The notes below the pieces were generated by a model that worked only from the letters and a program-made list of their open reading frames with translations, was not told where the DNA came from and ran no database searches. 36,708 bases of DNA from an uncultured Pseudomonadales bacterium (lineage in GTDB: Bacteria; Pseudomonadota; Gammaproteobacteria; Pseudomonadales; Porticoccaceae), in the NCBI GenBank assembly GCA_905478975.1, contig CAJQKW010000030.1, forward strand, positions 1-36,708. Reading direction: 5' to 3'. Numbering within the stretch: position 1 is the first letter of the stretch; each line of letters opens with the position of its first letter. The translations under genes and the position numbers were made by a program. Below are positions 25,226-33,504 of the stretch, piece by piece.

Positions 25226-25296
25226 CTCTTAAGTAAGCACCGCTAAATGAGCACCTCTAATTAAGCGCCTCTAAGTAAGCGCCTCTAACTGATAAT
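25226..25296. repeat. 14-bp tandem repeat array overlapping the epmC 3' end
   Basis: Five units at 25226 (15 bp), 25241, 25255, 25269 and 25283. The consensus is CTCTAAGTAAGCGC. It covers the intergenic gap and the last codons of epmC, whose stop lies at 25271-25273. The units resemble the 14-bp array at 20477-20546 (10-11 of 14 positions). Confidence 0.8.
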
Positions 25297-25873
25297 GCTC
25301 TCGAGACAGTGGCGCGGCACAGCCGAATTGATCTGCCAGGGCATCAATCATCAGCCGCCCTCTCGGCGGCAAGTCACTCTGACTTAAAATGCCACTGGCA
25401 CTGCCACTGCACCAGTATCGAACCTGTTCAACAACCGCCTGACAAAACACGGCGCTGGCACCCTGGTCAGAAGCCAGGTTATCAGCACTGATGCGAAAGC
25501 GTTGACCCGAGGCCACAGAGAACATCCACTCTAGTGCCTGAGGTTTTACCTCCGCCTGCTCAAATAATGTCTGCTGCTGCGCCGAGCGGCCATCAGGACT
25601 ATACCAGTAGCCAAAGTCGAGCTGTTCGCGGCGCTGGGTGCCGGCGATACACCAATGGGCCGACTCGTGCAGGGCACTGGACAGGTAGTCATGGCGAAAG
25701 TACAGGCGGTGATACTCAGCAACGGTTTCAAAGCCCGGTTCCTGTGGATCTACTCCCGCGGGAATATAAATCGGCTCTTCCGCAGCTCCTAGCAGACGGG
25801 TGTTAAATTGCTTAAAAAACAGCGTTTCAAACAGCGCAGTAATGGTCGCCAAGGGCAGATTCTCGATTAACAA
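25271..25873 (-). CDS. epmC: Elongation factor P hydroxylase EpmC
   Basis: Hydroxylates the beta-lysylated lysine of EF-P, the last step of the modification that helps ribosomes through polyproline. The 200-aa protein matches E. coli EpmC (YfcM): F-N-T-R-L, E-P-I-Y-I-P-A, S-A-L-H-E-S-A-H-W-C-I-A-G, D-F-G-Y-W-Y-x-P-D-G-R, and V-K-P-Q-A-L-E-W. The metal-binding H69-E-x2-H73 is intact. The start is TTG with GGGGG 6 nt upstream. EpmA and EpmB are not in the window. The last residues (E-A-L-T) are encoded within the 14-bp repeat array. Confidence 0.9.
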   Translation of the reverse strand: MLIENLPLATITALFETLFFKQFNTRLLGAAEEPIYIPAGVDPQEPGFETVAEYHRLYFRHDYLSSALHESAHWCIAGTQRREQLDFGYWYSPDGRSAQQQTLFEQAEVKPQALEWMFSVASGQRFRISADNLASDQGASAVFCQAVVEQVRYWCSGSASGILSQSDLPPRGRLMIDALADQFGCAAPLSREHYQLEALT

Positions 25874-25966
25874 TGATTACCCCCTGTGCTCAAGCGCTGC
25901 AAAGGCCGAATTATATCGTCATTTCGAATCCACAACACCGGCTAATATCAGCTCAATTTATTGTAC

Positions 25967-25996
25967 TTTACATAGATCTGGAGTACCTTTAATACT
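25967..25996 (+). promoter_or_regulatory. Possible promoter of the 252-aa protein gene
   Basis: A TTTACA -35 (25967-25972) and an AATACT -10-like box (25991-25996) are separated by 18 bp. The match is moderate. It lies 43 bp before the start codon. Confidence 0.35.
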
Positions 25997-26038
25997 GTAA
26001 GACGCGTTTCCTGCCAAACCCTTTAAGGAGATGTACCT

Positions 26039-26797
26039 ATGAGCAAAGTAATCGATTTCAAATCTGCCTCAAAAGCACGTTCAAAAGCTGGTTCTAAATC
26101 TGACACAAGGCCCAAGACAACATCTCAACCTAGTACTGTTATCGACATTTTCACCCGCAAGCCCCTCGCCGAAAGTTTAAGTAACAAACTGATTCGCATT
26201 GCACCCGAGCTTGATGGGCTTGAAATGCTGTACTGCAATTCAGAAAACCAGGACAAACTTTTTTCAATCAAAGTTCTCGCCTGGGGACTGCGTTCCAGCG
26301 GTGAGGTTATTGGTTTAGTGCCCTGGCTCGACGAGCTGGTGCCCTGCGACGAAATCAACGACCCCCTAAATGGCGCCTGGCAGGGTTATTACGATGCCGG
26401 CGTTGACGAACTTTTTTACAATGCGCCACTGCACAAGATTGTCGAACTGGAGACGGCAGCTGATTACTATGAATATCAATGTGAATCCGATCGCGAGATT
26501 ATTCAGGAAATTCCCGACACCATAGGCACCCATGCGGTGCTGTCCGCAGACCGCTTTAAGAGTATTACTCTCAAGGAAGTGGTGAGCTGGCGGCTGTATC
26601 AGGACGGAGTGGTAAGCGCCATGTTGATCGACGACAGCAAGATGCTCAGCACCCCTGTGCTGCCTGGTGATGACTGTCTGTTTGGCACCGATGAGTGCGA
26701 TGACTTCTGCTATTTTTTCCAGCACCATATTGCCAATAAAATTAAGGCCCAGGACCCTGAGGCGCTGGCGGCCATCTCCACCCTGTCGGAGAATTAA
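26039..26797 (+). CDS. Hypothetical protein, 252 aa
   Basis: Not recognised. The ATG has an excellent ribosome-binding site (TAAGGAG, 8 nt spacing), and a terminator follows 50 bp after the stop, so this is a single-gene unit. The N-terminal 45 residues are basic, Ser/Lys-rich and likely disordered, with two similar motifs: K-V-I-D-F (3-7) and T-V-I-D-I-F (33-38). The body (about 46-240) is globular and acidic, with a W-L-D-E-L-V-P-C-D segment, many tyrosines around 128-145, and a Cys/Asp-rich stretch (C-L-F-G-T-D-E-C-D-D-F-C) near 218-229. No signal peptide or membrane segment. It is divergent from epmC. Confidence 0.85.
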   Translation: MSKVIDFKSASKARSKAGSKSDTRPKTTSQPSTVIDIFTRKPLAESLSNKLIRIAPELDGLEMLYCNSENQDKLFSIKVLAWGLRSSGEVIGLVPWLDELVPCDEINDPLNGAWQGYYDAGVDELFYNAPLHKIVELETAADYYEYQCESDREIIQEIPDTIGTHAVLSADRFKSITLKEVVSWRLYQDGVVSAMLIDDSKMLSTPVLPGDDCLFGTDECDDFCYFFQHHIANKIKAQDPEALAAISTLSEN

Positions 26798-26846
26798 ACA
26801 AAAGAGTCAAATGGCAAATCGCTAAAGCGTTTTGATCTACAGGTAC

Positions 26847-26884
26847 AAAAAAGCCGCCGCTCCTATGGAGTTGGCGGCTTTTTT
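26847..26884. terminator. Bidirectional intrinsic terminator
   Basis: A perfect 12-bp stem (AAAAAAGCCGCC with GGCGGCTTTTTT) with an inner CTCC/GGAG stem. A/T-runs on both sides let it work for the 252-aa protein gene (+) and for the convergent HCCA-isomerase-like gene (-), which ends at 26908. Confidence 0.9.
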
Positions 26885-26907
26885 AAGTACGGTGAATTGC
26901 TAAGCTC

Positions 26908-27585
26908 TTACTTGGACTCCCGCTGACGTTGAACGCCTTCAGGCAAATTATCTATACGCCTCATCTGCTGGTCATTAAACAGATCCGGCGAGGCCATAAA
27001 GTCCAACAGCATATCCATGGCATCGAAACCCCAAAAGTTTTCATACGAGGATGCGGGTGTGGGTGTGGGTGTGGGTGCAGATTGCACAACTGAAAAAGTC
27101 GGTACGCCAAAAACATTTCGCTCTGCTGCCTGCTGGGTATTCTCTTTGAGCCTGTCTTTAACCCCCTGGTCCGCTATCAGCTCCGCGAGATTGCCGATAG
27201 ACAGTTGATTTTCAAGATGATAAATGGCCTGTTCCGACTCTAAATCAAGCCCCAATTTCCAAATGGTTTCAAAAATGGTGCGAATAGCATGGGGCTCACA
27301 GTCACAGGCTATGGCCAGTCGCAAGGCACTGAGGGATTTAAACGGGTGTGCAGGTGGCATCTTAAAGGCGATACCATTTTTCTTAGCCAGCCAATAACAA
27401 TATTTGTAGGTAAAAATACGTTTTGGCGCAATTTCAGCTGGCCCCACATTGCCCCAATGATTGAGTAATCCGGCAAACAGGATGGGCCTGTAGTGAACCT
27501 CAGTGCCTTTAGGCAAACGATCGAACTGGCAATGCTGGAGGTAAGCAAAGGGGGATATAAAGTCAAAATACCAATCAAGTTTCAT
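26908..27585 (-). CDS. DsbA-family / 2-hydroxychromene-2-carboxylate isomerase-like protein
   Basis: A 225-aa thioredoxin-fold protein of the kappa-GST/HCCA-isomerase branch. It starts W-Y-F-D-F-I-S-P-F-A-Y with Ser in place of the DsbA Cys. Also visible are the R-P-I-L-F-A-G segment, H-P-F-K-S-L-S-A-L-R, and G-V-P-T-F-S-V near 170. It probably acts as a glutathione-dependent isomerase or transferase; the substrate is unknown. A P-T-P-T-P-T-P run, encoded by four 6-bp repeats (27055-27078), interrupts the fold between the G-V-P-T-F strand and the final helix. It is in line with accA, 61 bp downstream. Confidence 0.85.
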   Translation of the reverse strand: MKLDWYFDFISPFAYLQHCQFDRLPKGTEVHYRPILFAGLLNHWGNVGPAEIAPKRIFTYKYCYWLAKKNGIAFKMPPAHPFKSLSALRLAIACDCEPHAIRTIFETIWKLGLDLESEQAIYHLENQLSIGNLAELIADQGVKDRLKENTQQAAERNVFGVPTFSVVQSAPTPTPTPASSYENFWGFDAMDMLLDFMASPDLFNDQQMRRIDNLPEGVQRQRESK

Positions 27586-27646
27586 TAGTTTCGAATCCGA
27601 TCCCCGCAGCTTTTAGAAGGCCCCGAGCTAGCAGCAAAGAGCCAAA

Positions 27647-28600
27647 TTAATCCGATCGCCCATAAGACATTAAACGCTCAAAACGGGTTTCAAGTAGCTC
27701 GTCCATGGGTACCGCTGACAACTCTTCGAGCTGGCGGCTAAGGCTGGCTTTTAGGGTCTCACACATGCTGTCTATATCACGGTGAGCGCCACCCATTGGT
27801 TCGGGGATGGTCTCGTCAACTATACCCAGCTTTTCCAGATTGTCCGAGGTCACACCCATGGCTTCAGCAGCCAGTGGTGCTTTCTCGCTGGTCTTCCAAA
27901 TAATATTGGCGCAGCCTTCCGGTGAGATAACAAAGTAGGTGCTGTACTGGAGCATATTGGTCTTATCACCAACGCCAATTGCCAGAGCACCACCAGAACT
28001 GCCCTCACCTATCACGGTGCAGATAATCGGTGTTTTCAGTCGTGACATGGTCGCCAGATTCCGGGCGATGGCCTCGGAGATATTGCGCTCTTCGGAGTCG
28101 ATACCAGGATAGGCTCCTGGCGTATCAATTAGCGTCAACACAGGCAGCTTAAAACGCTCGGCGGTTTCCATTAAGCGCAGAGCTTTGCGGTAACCTTCGG
28201 GTTTTGGCATGCCAAAGTTGCGCATCACTTTTTCATTGACGCCGCGTCCCTTCTCTTCGCCGATAACCATTACTGGCACACCGTTTAAGCGCGCCACACC
28301 ACCGACAATGGCATTGTCATCACCAAAGTGACGATCACCATGCATCTCTTCGAAATCGGTAAAGACTCGCTTGATGTAGTCCAGGGCATAGGGACGATGG
28401 GGATGACGGGCTACCTGAACAACCTGCCAGGGGGTTAGCTTGGCATAGATACCTTCGGTGAGCTTGCGGGATTTGTCGCGGAGTTTGGTCACTTCGTCGG
28501 CAATATTCAGATCATTATCATTGCCAACTAGCTGGAGTTCTTCGATCTTTGCTTCGAGTTCGGCTATGGGCTGTTCGAAAGAGAGATAGTTTAAATTCAT
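27647..28600 (-). CDS. accA: Acetyl-CoA carboxylase carboxyltransferase subunit alpha
   Basis: Transfers carboxyl from biotin-BCCP to acetyl-CoA, forming malonyl-CoA, as an alpha2-beta2 complex with AccD. The 317-aa protein has family length. Motifs: [12 protein letters not shown] at the N-terminus, the crotonase-fold R-H-P-x-R-P segment, D-T-P-G-A-Y-P-G, and [12 protein letters not shown]. It follows dnaE as in E. coli and Pseudomonas. The 162-bp gap holds inverted and direct repeats, so accA may have its own promoter. Confidence 0.96.
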   Translation of the reverse strand: MNLNYLSFEQPIAELEAKIEELQLVGNDNDLNIADEVTKLRDKSRKLTEGIYAKLTPWQVVQVARHPHRPYALDYIKRVFTDFEEMHGDRHFGDDNAIVGGVARLNGVPVMVIGEEKGRGVNEKVMRNFGMPKPEGYRKALRLMETAERFKLPVLTLIDTPGAYPGIDSEERNISEAIARNLATMSRLKTPIICTVIGEGSSGGALAIGVGDKTNMLQYSTYFVISPEGCANIIWKTSEKAPLAAEAMGVTSDNLEKLGIVDETIPEPMGGAHRDIDSMCETLKASLSRQLEELSAVPMDELLETRFERLMSYGRSD

Positions 28601-28693
28601 GGATAGAGAAATCTCGTGTCTTGGGATAAAACCGGGTCGGGGCGCATTCTAACACTAATACAAATCTACGCTAGGGCCGATTAAGCTTGGGCG

Positions 28694-28752
28694 CTCAGGG
28701 CCAAAAACAGCCAGTACCTTTTTAGTACTGTTTAGTACTGTCTAGCCCTGAG
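28694..28752. other. Inverted repeat with nested AGTACT direct repeats in the dnaE-accA gap
   Basis: CTCAGGGC (28694-28701) and GCCCTGAG (28745-28752) form an 8-bp perfect inverted repeat. Inside are two identical 10-bp direct repeats, TTTAGTACTG (28721-28730, 28731-28740), and CAGTAC/GTACTG arms. On the minus strand a CAGTAC...GTACTG hairpin is followed by GCTGTTTTT, a possible weak terminator after dnaE. Confidence 0.5.
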
Positions 28753-28762
28753 GGCGAACCTT

Positions 28763-31700
28763 TTAATCATAGTGCAAAGTAACGCTATTTTTTCCGAATT
28801 GTTCCCGCAGCTGGCCAATCAACTCATCCCGCGGCTGCACTCGCCACTGATTGCCCAGTTTCAGGCGTCCACTGGCGCTGGCCCCAATATAATCAACCTC
28901 CAGGGGACAGTTGCCATCTTTGTAGTTATTGACCGACCGTTGCAAGCTGTCGACCCAGGGGCTGCCGTTTGCCGTGCCATCCGCTGAGTTGCTATCGATG
29001 GTGAGCGCCAGGCGCTTGAGCTTGCTACAGCGCGCTTCATAGATTGACTGCACTGATTCGGCGAGCATTTTAAGGCCGCCGGTAAAACTGTCTTCCGAGA
29101 CCACTCCCTGTACCACGAGCAGGGCATCTTTAACCAAAATCTCGCGGTAGACATTGTATTTTTCGGCAAATATCGACAGCTCAAGACGGCCACTTTTGTC
29201 GTCGAGGGTGATAAAGGCAAAGTTCTCACCGCGTTTATTCTTCATCACCCGCATGGCGATAACCATCCCGGAGATCGTCGCCAGCACCTTGGCCGGGCGC
29301 AGCTTGGAGATACGATTGGGATGCATCATCCGCAACTCGTCTTCGTATTCGTCGATGGGGTGCCCGGTCAGATAGAGCCCGAGGGTATCGCGCTCGCCAT
29401 TCAACCGTTCTCTGCCGGACAGACTGCGGGCCGCACCATAGCTGGTGTAATTAATATCTGAGGCGCTCTCAACAATGGATTCGCCAAACAGGTCGCCCAT
29501 ACCGCTGCTGGTATTGCGGGCATGTTGTTCGGCGAGCTTCACCGCCTGATCCATGGCCGCCAGCATCACCGCACGGCGATAGCCGATCTCGCCCTCTGGA
29601 CCAATGAGATCAAAGGCGCCACTGCGAATCAGCGCTTCGATGGCACGTTTATTAACCTTGCGACCATCCACCCGAGCACAGAAGTCGAAGAGATCCTTAA
29701 AGGCACCACCTTCCTCCCGTGCCGCGAGAATATTACCCACTGGGCCTTCACCCAAACCTTTAATGGCACCCAAGCCATAGATCACACTATTTTGCTTGTC
29801 GACACTAAAGTGGAACTGACCGCCATTCACATCCGGCGGCAATAGTTCAAGATTCATGGCCCGGCATTCGTCGATAAAGGTTACGACCTTATCGGTCTTG
29901 TCCATGTCCGAGGAGATGGTCGCCGCCATAAACTGGGCGGGATAGTGCTGCTTTAGCCAGGCGGTCTGATAGGCCACCAGAGCATAGGCGGCGGAGTGAG
30001 ATTTGTTAAAACCGTAGCCGGCAAACTTCTCCATCAGGTCGAATATATTTGAGGCCAGCTCTTTGGTAAAGCCCTTGCCTATGGCGCCGTCAATAAACAA
30101 CATGCGCTGTTTGGCCATTTCGTCAGCGTTCTTTTTACCCATGGCGCGACGGAGTAAATCGGCGCCACCCAATGTAAAGCCGCCCATCTCCTGAGCGATC
30201 TGCATCACCTGTTCCTGATAGAGAATAATGCCGTAGGTCGGTTCTAAGGCTGGCTTCAGGCACTCGTGCTGATACTGGGAATGGGGGTAACTAACCTCGG
30301 CACGGCCTTTTTTACGATTGATAAAATCGTCGACCATGCCGGACTGCAGTGGTCCCGGGCGGAACAGGGCCACCAATGCAATAATATCTTCAAAGCGGTC
30401 GGGCCCGAGCTTCTTGATCAGCTCTTTCATGCCCCGGGACTCAAGCTGGAACACCGCGGTGGTTTCGGCGCGCTGCATCAAACCATAGGTAGGCTGATCG
30501 TCGAGGGGGATCTTGTCGATCTCGAGGGGCGCTTCCCCAGCAATACTGCGGTCCGCATTAATCATGCGCACCGCCCAATCAATAATCGTCAGTGTGCGCA
30601 GGCCCAAGAAGTCGAACTTAACCAGACCGGCATCTTCCACATCGTTTTTATCAAACTGGGTCACCACACCGCCGCCGGTCTCATCGCAATAGATCGGCGA
30701 GAAATCGGTGATCTTGGTCGGTGCAATCACTACACCACCCGCGTGCTTACCACAGTTGCGGGCAACACCTTCGAGCTGCACGGCCATGCCCCAAATCTCG
30801 GCGGCTTCTTCGTCATCATCCAAAAACTGTTTTAGCGACTCTTCCTGCTCGACTGCCTTCTCCAGAGTCATGCCCACTTCGAAGGGAATTAATTTGGAGA
30901 GTTTATCGGCGAGGCCATAGGACTTGCCCTGCACTCGCGCCACATCGCGAACCACCGCCTTGGCCGCCATGGTGCCGAAGGTGACAATCTGTGATACGGC
31001 GTCGCGACCGTACTGCTCGGCCACATAGGCGATCACCCGATCGCGCCCTTCCATACAGAAATCGATATCGAAATCCGGCATGGAGACACGCTCTGGATTG
31101 AGAAAGCGCTCAAACAGTAGATCGTATTCCAGAGGGTCGAGATCGGTAATCAGTAGTGAGTAGGCGACTAGAGAGCCGGCACCGGAACCCCGTCCGGGCC
31201 CTACAGGGATAAGATTGGTTTTTGCCCAGCGGATAAAGTCCATCACAATCAGGAAGTAGCCGGGAAATTCCATCTGGATAATAATTTTAAGCTCGAATTC
31301 CAAACGCTCGGTATAGCGCTTTTGGATCTCAGGAAAATCAGCGGCACTGGTATCGTAGAGTACCTCGAGACGATCTTGCAGGCCTTTCTCAGATTCCAGG
31401 ATAAAGAATTCATTGATGGTCATGCCATCGGGAATCGGGTAATCCGGTAGAAAGTACTCTCCCAGACGCAGCTCTATAGAACAGCGACGGGCGATCTCAA
31501 CGGTGTTTTCCAGAGCTTCGGGGATATCAGCGAACAACTCCGCCATCTCGTCAGCACTGCGCAGATACTGCTGCTCCGAGAAGCGGCGCTCGCGACGGGG
31601 GTCATCTAGGGCACGACCCTCATGGATACAGACTCGGGCTTCATGGGCTTCAAACTCGCCCTTGCCGATAAAGCGCACATCGTTGGTGGCCACCACTGGG

Positions 31701-32281
31701 CAGTTGTAGCGAGCGGCTAGGTCAACCGCGGCATGCAGGTAATCCTCTTCTTCGACACGACCGGTGCGCTGCAACTCAAGGTAGAAGCGATCGCCAAACA
31801 GGGCGATAAATTCTTCCAGCGCGGTGGCCGCATCATCGAGACGACTGGACACCAGCGCTACACCGATCTCGCCGTTGCGACCGCCAGACAGCGCGATCAG
31901 TCCATCACTGAACTCCGCCAGCCACGACCTTTTAATATGCGGCACGCCTTGGCGCTGGCCCTCTTGATAGGCCTTAGAGATTAATTTGGTGAGATTGGCA
32001 TAGCCGGCCTGGTCTTTAACCAGCAATACCAGCTGCGTGGGACTGCCCTCACCGCTCTCATCGAGCACCAGCAGATCAGCACCGAGAATCGGCTTTACGC
32101 CAGAACCCTGGGTGGCTTTGTAAAACTTTACCGCAGCAAAGAAATTATTGAAGTCGGTGAGCGCCACCGCGGGCATGCCCAGATCGGCGACGGCCTTGGC
32201 CAGTGGCTTTATTCTCACCAACCCATCGACTAATGAGTATTCAGAATGCAGCCGCAGATGAACAAATGATGCAGTAGTTAT
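28763..32281 (-). CDS. dnaE: DNA polymerase III subunit alpha, probable ATA start
   Basis: Replicative polymerase. Domains: PHP (1-280), polymerase palm with P-D403-F-D405-I-D-F, fingers, helix-hairpin-helix, OB fold near 1010-1090 and tail. The first standard start in the frame is TTG at 32219-32221, but 20 codons upstream of it the frame encodes the conserved start S-F-V-H-L-R-L-H-S-E-Y-S-L-V-D-G with the PHP His-x3-His element. Between the upstream in-frame TAA and that segment there is no ATG, GTG, TTG or CTG. ATA at 32279-32281 (I/M-T-T-A-S-F-V-H) lies 7 nt after AAAGGG and 4 nt after the fabH-type stop. This gives 1172 aa; the catalytic Asp numbering then differs from E. coli (401/403) by only 2. 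Confidence 0.88.
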   Translation of the reverse strand: MTTASFVHLRLHSEYSLVDGLVRIKPLAKAVADLGMPAVALTDFNNFFAAVKFYKATQGSGVKPILGADLLVLDESGEGSPTQLVLLVKDQAGYANLTKLISKAYQEGQRQGVPHIKRSWLAEFSDGLIALSGGRNGEIGVALVSSRLDDAATALEEFIALFGDRFYLELQRTGRVEEEDYLHAAVDLAARYNCPVVATNDVRFIGKGEFEAHEARVCIHEGRALDDPRRERRFSEQQYLRSADEMAELFADIPEALENTVEIARRCSIELRLGEYFLPDYPIPDGMTINEFFILESEKGLQDRLEVLYDTSAADFPEIQKRYTERLEFELKIIIQMEFPGYFLIVMDFIRWAKTNLIPVGPGRGSGAGSLVAYSLLITDLDPLEYDLLFERFLNPERVSMPDFDIDFCMEGRDRVIAYVAEQYGRDAVSQIVTFGTMAAKAVVRDVARVQGKSYGLADKLSKLIPFEVGMTLEKAVEQEESLKQFLDDDEEAAEIWGMAVQLEGVARNCGKHAGGVVIAPTKITDFSPIYCDETGGGVVTQFDKNDVEDAGLVKFDFLGLRTLTIIDWAVRMINADRSIAGEAPLEIDKIPLDDQPTYGLMQRAETTAVFQLESRGMKELIKKLGPDRFEDIIALVALFRPGPLQSGMVDDFINRKKGRAEVSYPHSQYQHECLKPALEPTYGIILYQEQVMQIAQEMGGFTLGGADLLRRAMGKKNADEMAKQRMLFIDGAIGKGFTKELASNIFDLMEKFAGYGFNKSHSAAYALVAYQTAWLKQHYPAQFMAATISSDMDKTDKVVTFIDECRAMNLELLPPDVNGGQFHFSVDKQNSVIYGLGAIKGLGEGPVGNILAAREEGGAFKDLFDFCARVDGRKVNKRAIEALIRSGAFDLIGPEGEIGYRRAVMLAAMDQAVKLAEQHARNTSSGMGDLFGESIVESASDINYTSYGAARSLSGRERLNGERDTLGLYLTGHPIDEYEDELRMMHPNRISKLRPAKVLATISGMVIAMRVMKNKRGENFAFITLDDKSGRLELSIFAEKYNVYREILVKDALLVVQGVVSEDSFTGGLKMLAESVQSIYEARCSKLKRLALTIDSNSADGTANGSPWVDSLQRSVNNYKDGNCPLEVDYIGASASGRLKLGNQWRVQPRDELIGQLREQFGKNSVTLHYD

Positions 32282-32294
32282 TGGATTACCCTTT
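32282..32294 (-). promoter_or_regulatory. Ribosome-binding site supporting the ATA start of dnaE
   Basis: On the minus strand AAAGGG (32294-32289) precedes the ATA by 7 nt (TAATCCA). It lies inside the last codons of the upstream ketosynthase gene, whose TAA is part of the spacer, so coupled reinitiation is likely. Confidence 0.6.
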
Positions 32295-33386
32295 GCCTTT
32301 AGTTAGCAGATGGCTGGCATCAACACCGTAGTGTGTAAAGCTATCTTTCATTAGATCAAACACCGTGCCCTCATATTCAGGAATCGATTTATCCGACTCT
32401 GATATGGGTTCTATGCGATCACCCCATTTAATAATTCCGGCGCCACAGGTTAAGCCAGCACCAAAAGTTGCGGTGAGAATCGTCATACCCGGCTTCACCC
32501 GGCCATCTTCCAAGGCGTCACAGAGTGCCAGGGGAATCGACGCTGCCGATGTGTTGGCATATTTATCAATCGCCACAACCACTTTTTCCATGGGAAAATC
32601 GAGGCGTTTAGCCAGTGATTGGATGATTCGAATATTCGCCTGATGGGGAATAAACAGATCTATATCGGCTGCCGTCAAACCCTGCTTCTCGAGCACATCA
32701 TTGATCGCGTCAGACATGCCTTTGACCGCACTCTTAAATATTTCCGCGCCATCAAAGTCCAGTGAAACATACATGTCGCCGGTAAGATGGGCAGGAGACA
32801 TACCCCAAGTAGGCAGGCGCAAGCAATCGCGACTATCGGGAACACAGCTCATTTTTGCCGTTAACAGGCCGCACTCTTCCTCGACCGCTTCAATAACCAC
32901 CGAGCCAGCACCATCGCCAAACAGGAAGCAGGACTCGCGCTTCTGCCAGTCCATAGCCAGAGAGATACGCTCTGAGCCAATCACTAGGGCTTTATTAATT
33001 GAGCCGGCTTTAACCATATCCGTGGCACTGTTAAGGGCATAGAACCAGCTGGTGCAGGCGGAGTTGAGATCAAATGCAGCGGCTTTTTTGGCACCGAGTT
33101 TATTCTTAATATAACTGGCAGTATTGGGGCAAATTTCTTCAGGGGTAGTGGAGCCGAGAATAATCAGATCTATATCATCGGCATCGACACCGGCAGCTGC
33201 CAGTGCTCGCTCAGCAGAGAGCCAGGCCATTTCACCGGTGGAAACGTGACTGTAATGGCGCTGACGGATACCCGAGCGAGAGAAAATCCACTCATCGCTG
33301 GTATCGACAATTTTGGCCATATCATCGTTTGTCATCAGCAGCGGCGGAGCATATTTTCCCCAACCGGTTATCTGTGCATATCTCAA
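32286..33386 (-). CDS. Beta-ketoacyl-ACP synthase III family protein (FabH-like)
   Basis: A thiolase-fold condensing enzyme with the KAS III triad: C111 (N-S-A-C-T-S-W), H248 (P-H-Q-A-N-I-R) and N278 (Y-A-N-T-S-A-A-S). These condense an acyl-CoA with malonyl-ACP. The 366-aa protein is about 45 residues longer than E. coli FabH (317 aa): after the usual end (G-A-G-I-I-K-W-G, to 322) it has an acidic tail of unknown role. The start is TTG with GAGGGG 6 nt upstream. Its position between rnhB and dnaE is not the usual fabH locus (plsX-fabH-fabD), so it may be a paralogue with another acyl preference. Confidence 0.87.
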   Translation of the reverse strand: MRYAQITGWGKYAPPLLMTNDDMAKIVDTSDEWIFSRSGIRQRHYSHVSTGEMAWLSAERALAAAGVDADDIDLIILGSTTPEEICPNTASYIKNKLGAKKAAAFDLNSACTSWFYALNSATDMVKAGSINKALVIGSERISLAMDWQKRESCFLFGDGAGSVVIEAVEEECGLLTAKMSCVPDSRDCLRLPTWGMSPAHLTGDMYVSLDFDGAEIFKSAVKGMSDAINDVLEKQGLTAADIDLFIPHQANIRIIQSLAKRLDFPMEKVVVAIDKYANTSAASIPLALCDALEDGRVKPGMTILTATFGAGLTCGAGIIKWGDRIEPISESDKSIPEYEGTVFDLMKDSFTHYGVDASHLLTKGKG

Positions 33387-33504
33387 GACAATCCCCTCAA
33401 ATGCAAAAGTAATTATTTTTATTCGAATGCTCGGGCAGGCATCAAGATCAATAATCTGCCCCCGCTTTTATGGCTAATAGTATATCGACTAACCGCGAGG
33501 CTAC

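Noticed and set aside
28763-32221. dnaE beginning at TTG 32221
   Set aside because: It would remove the conserved V-H-L-R-L-H-S-E-Y-S-L-V-D-G start; the reading frame and the 4-nt spacing to the upstream stop support the longer form.
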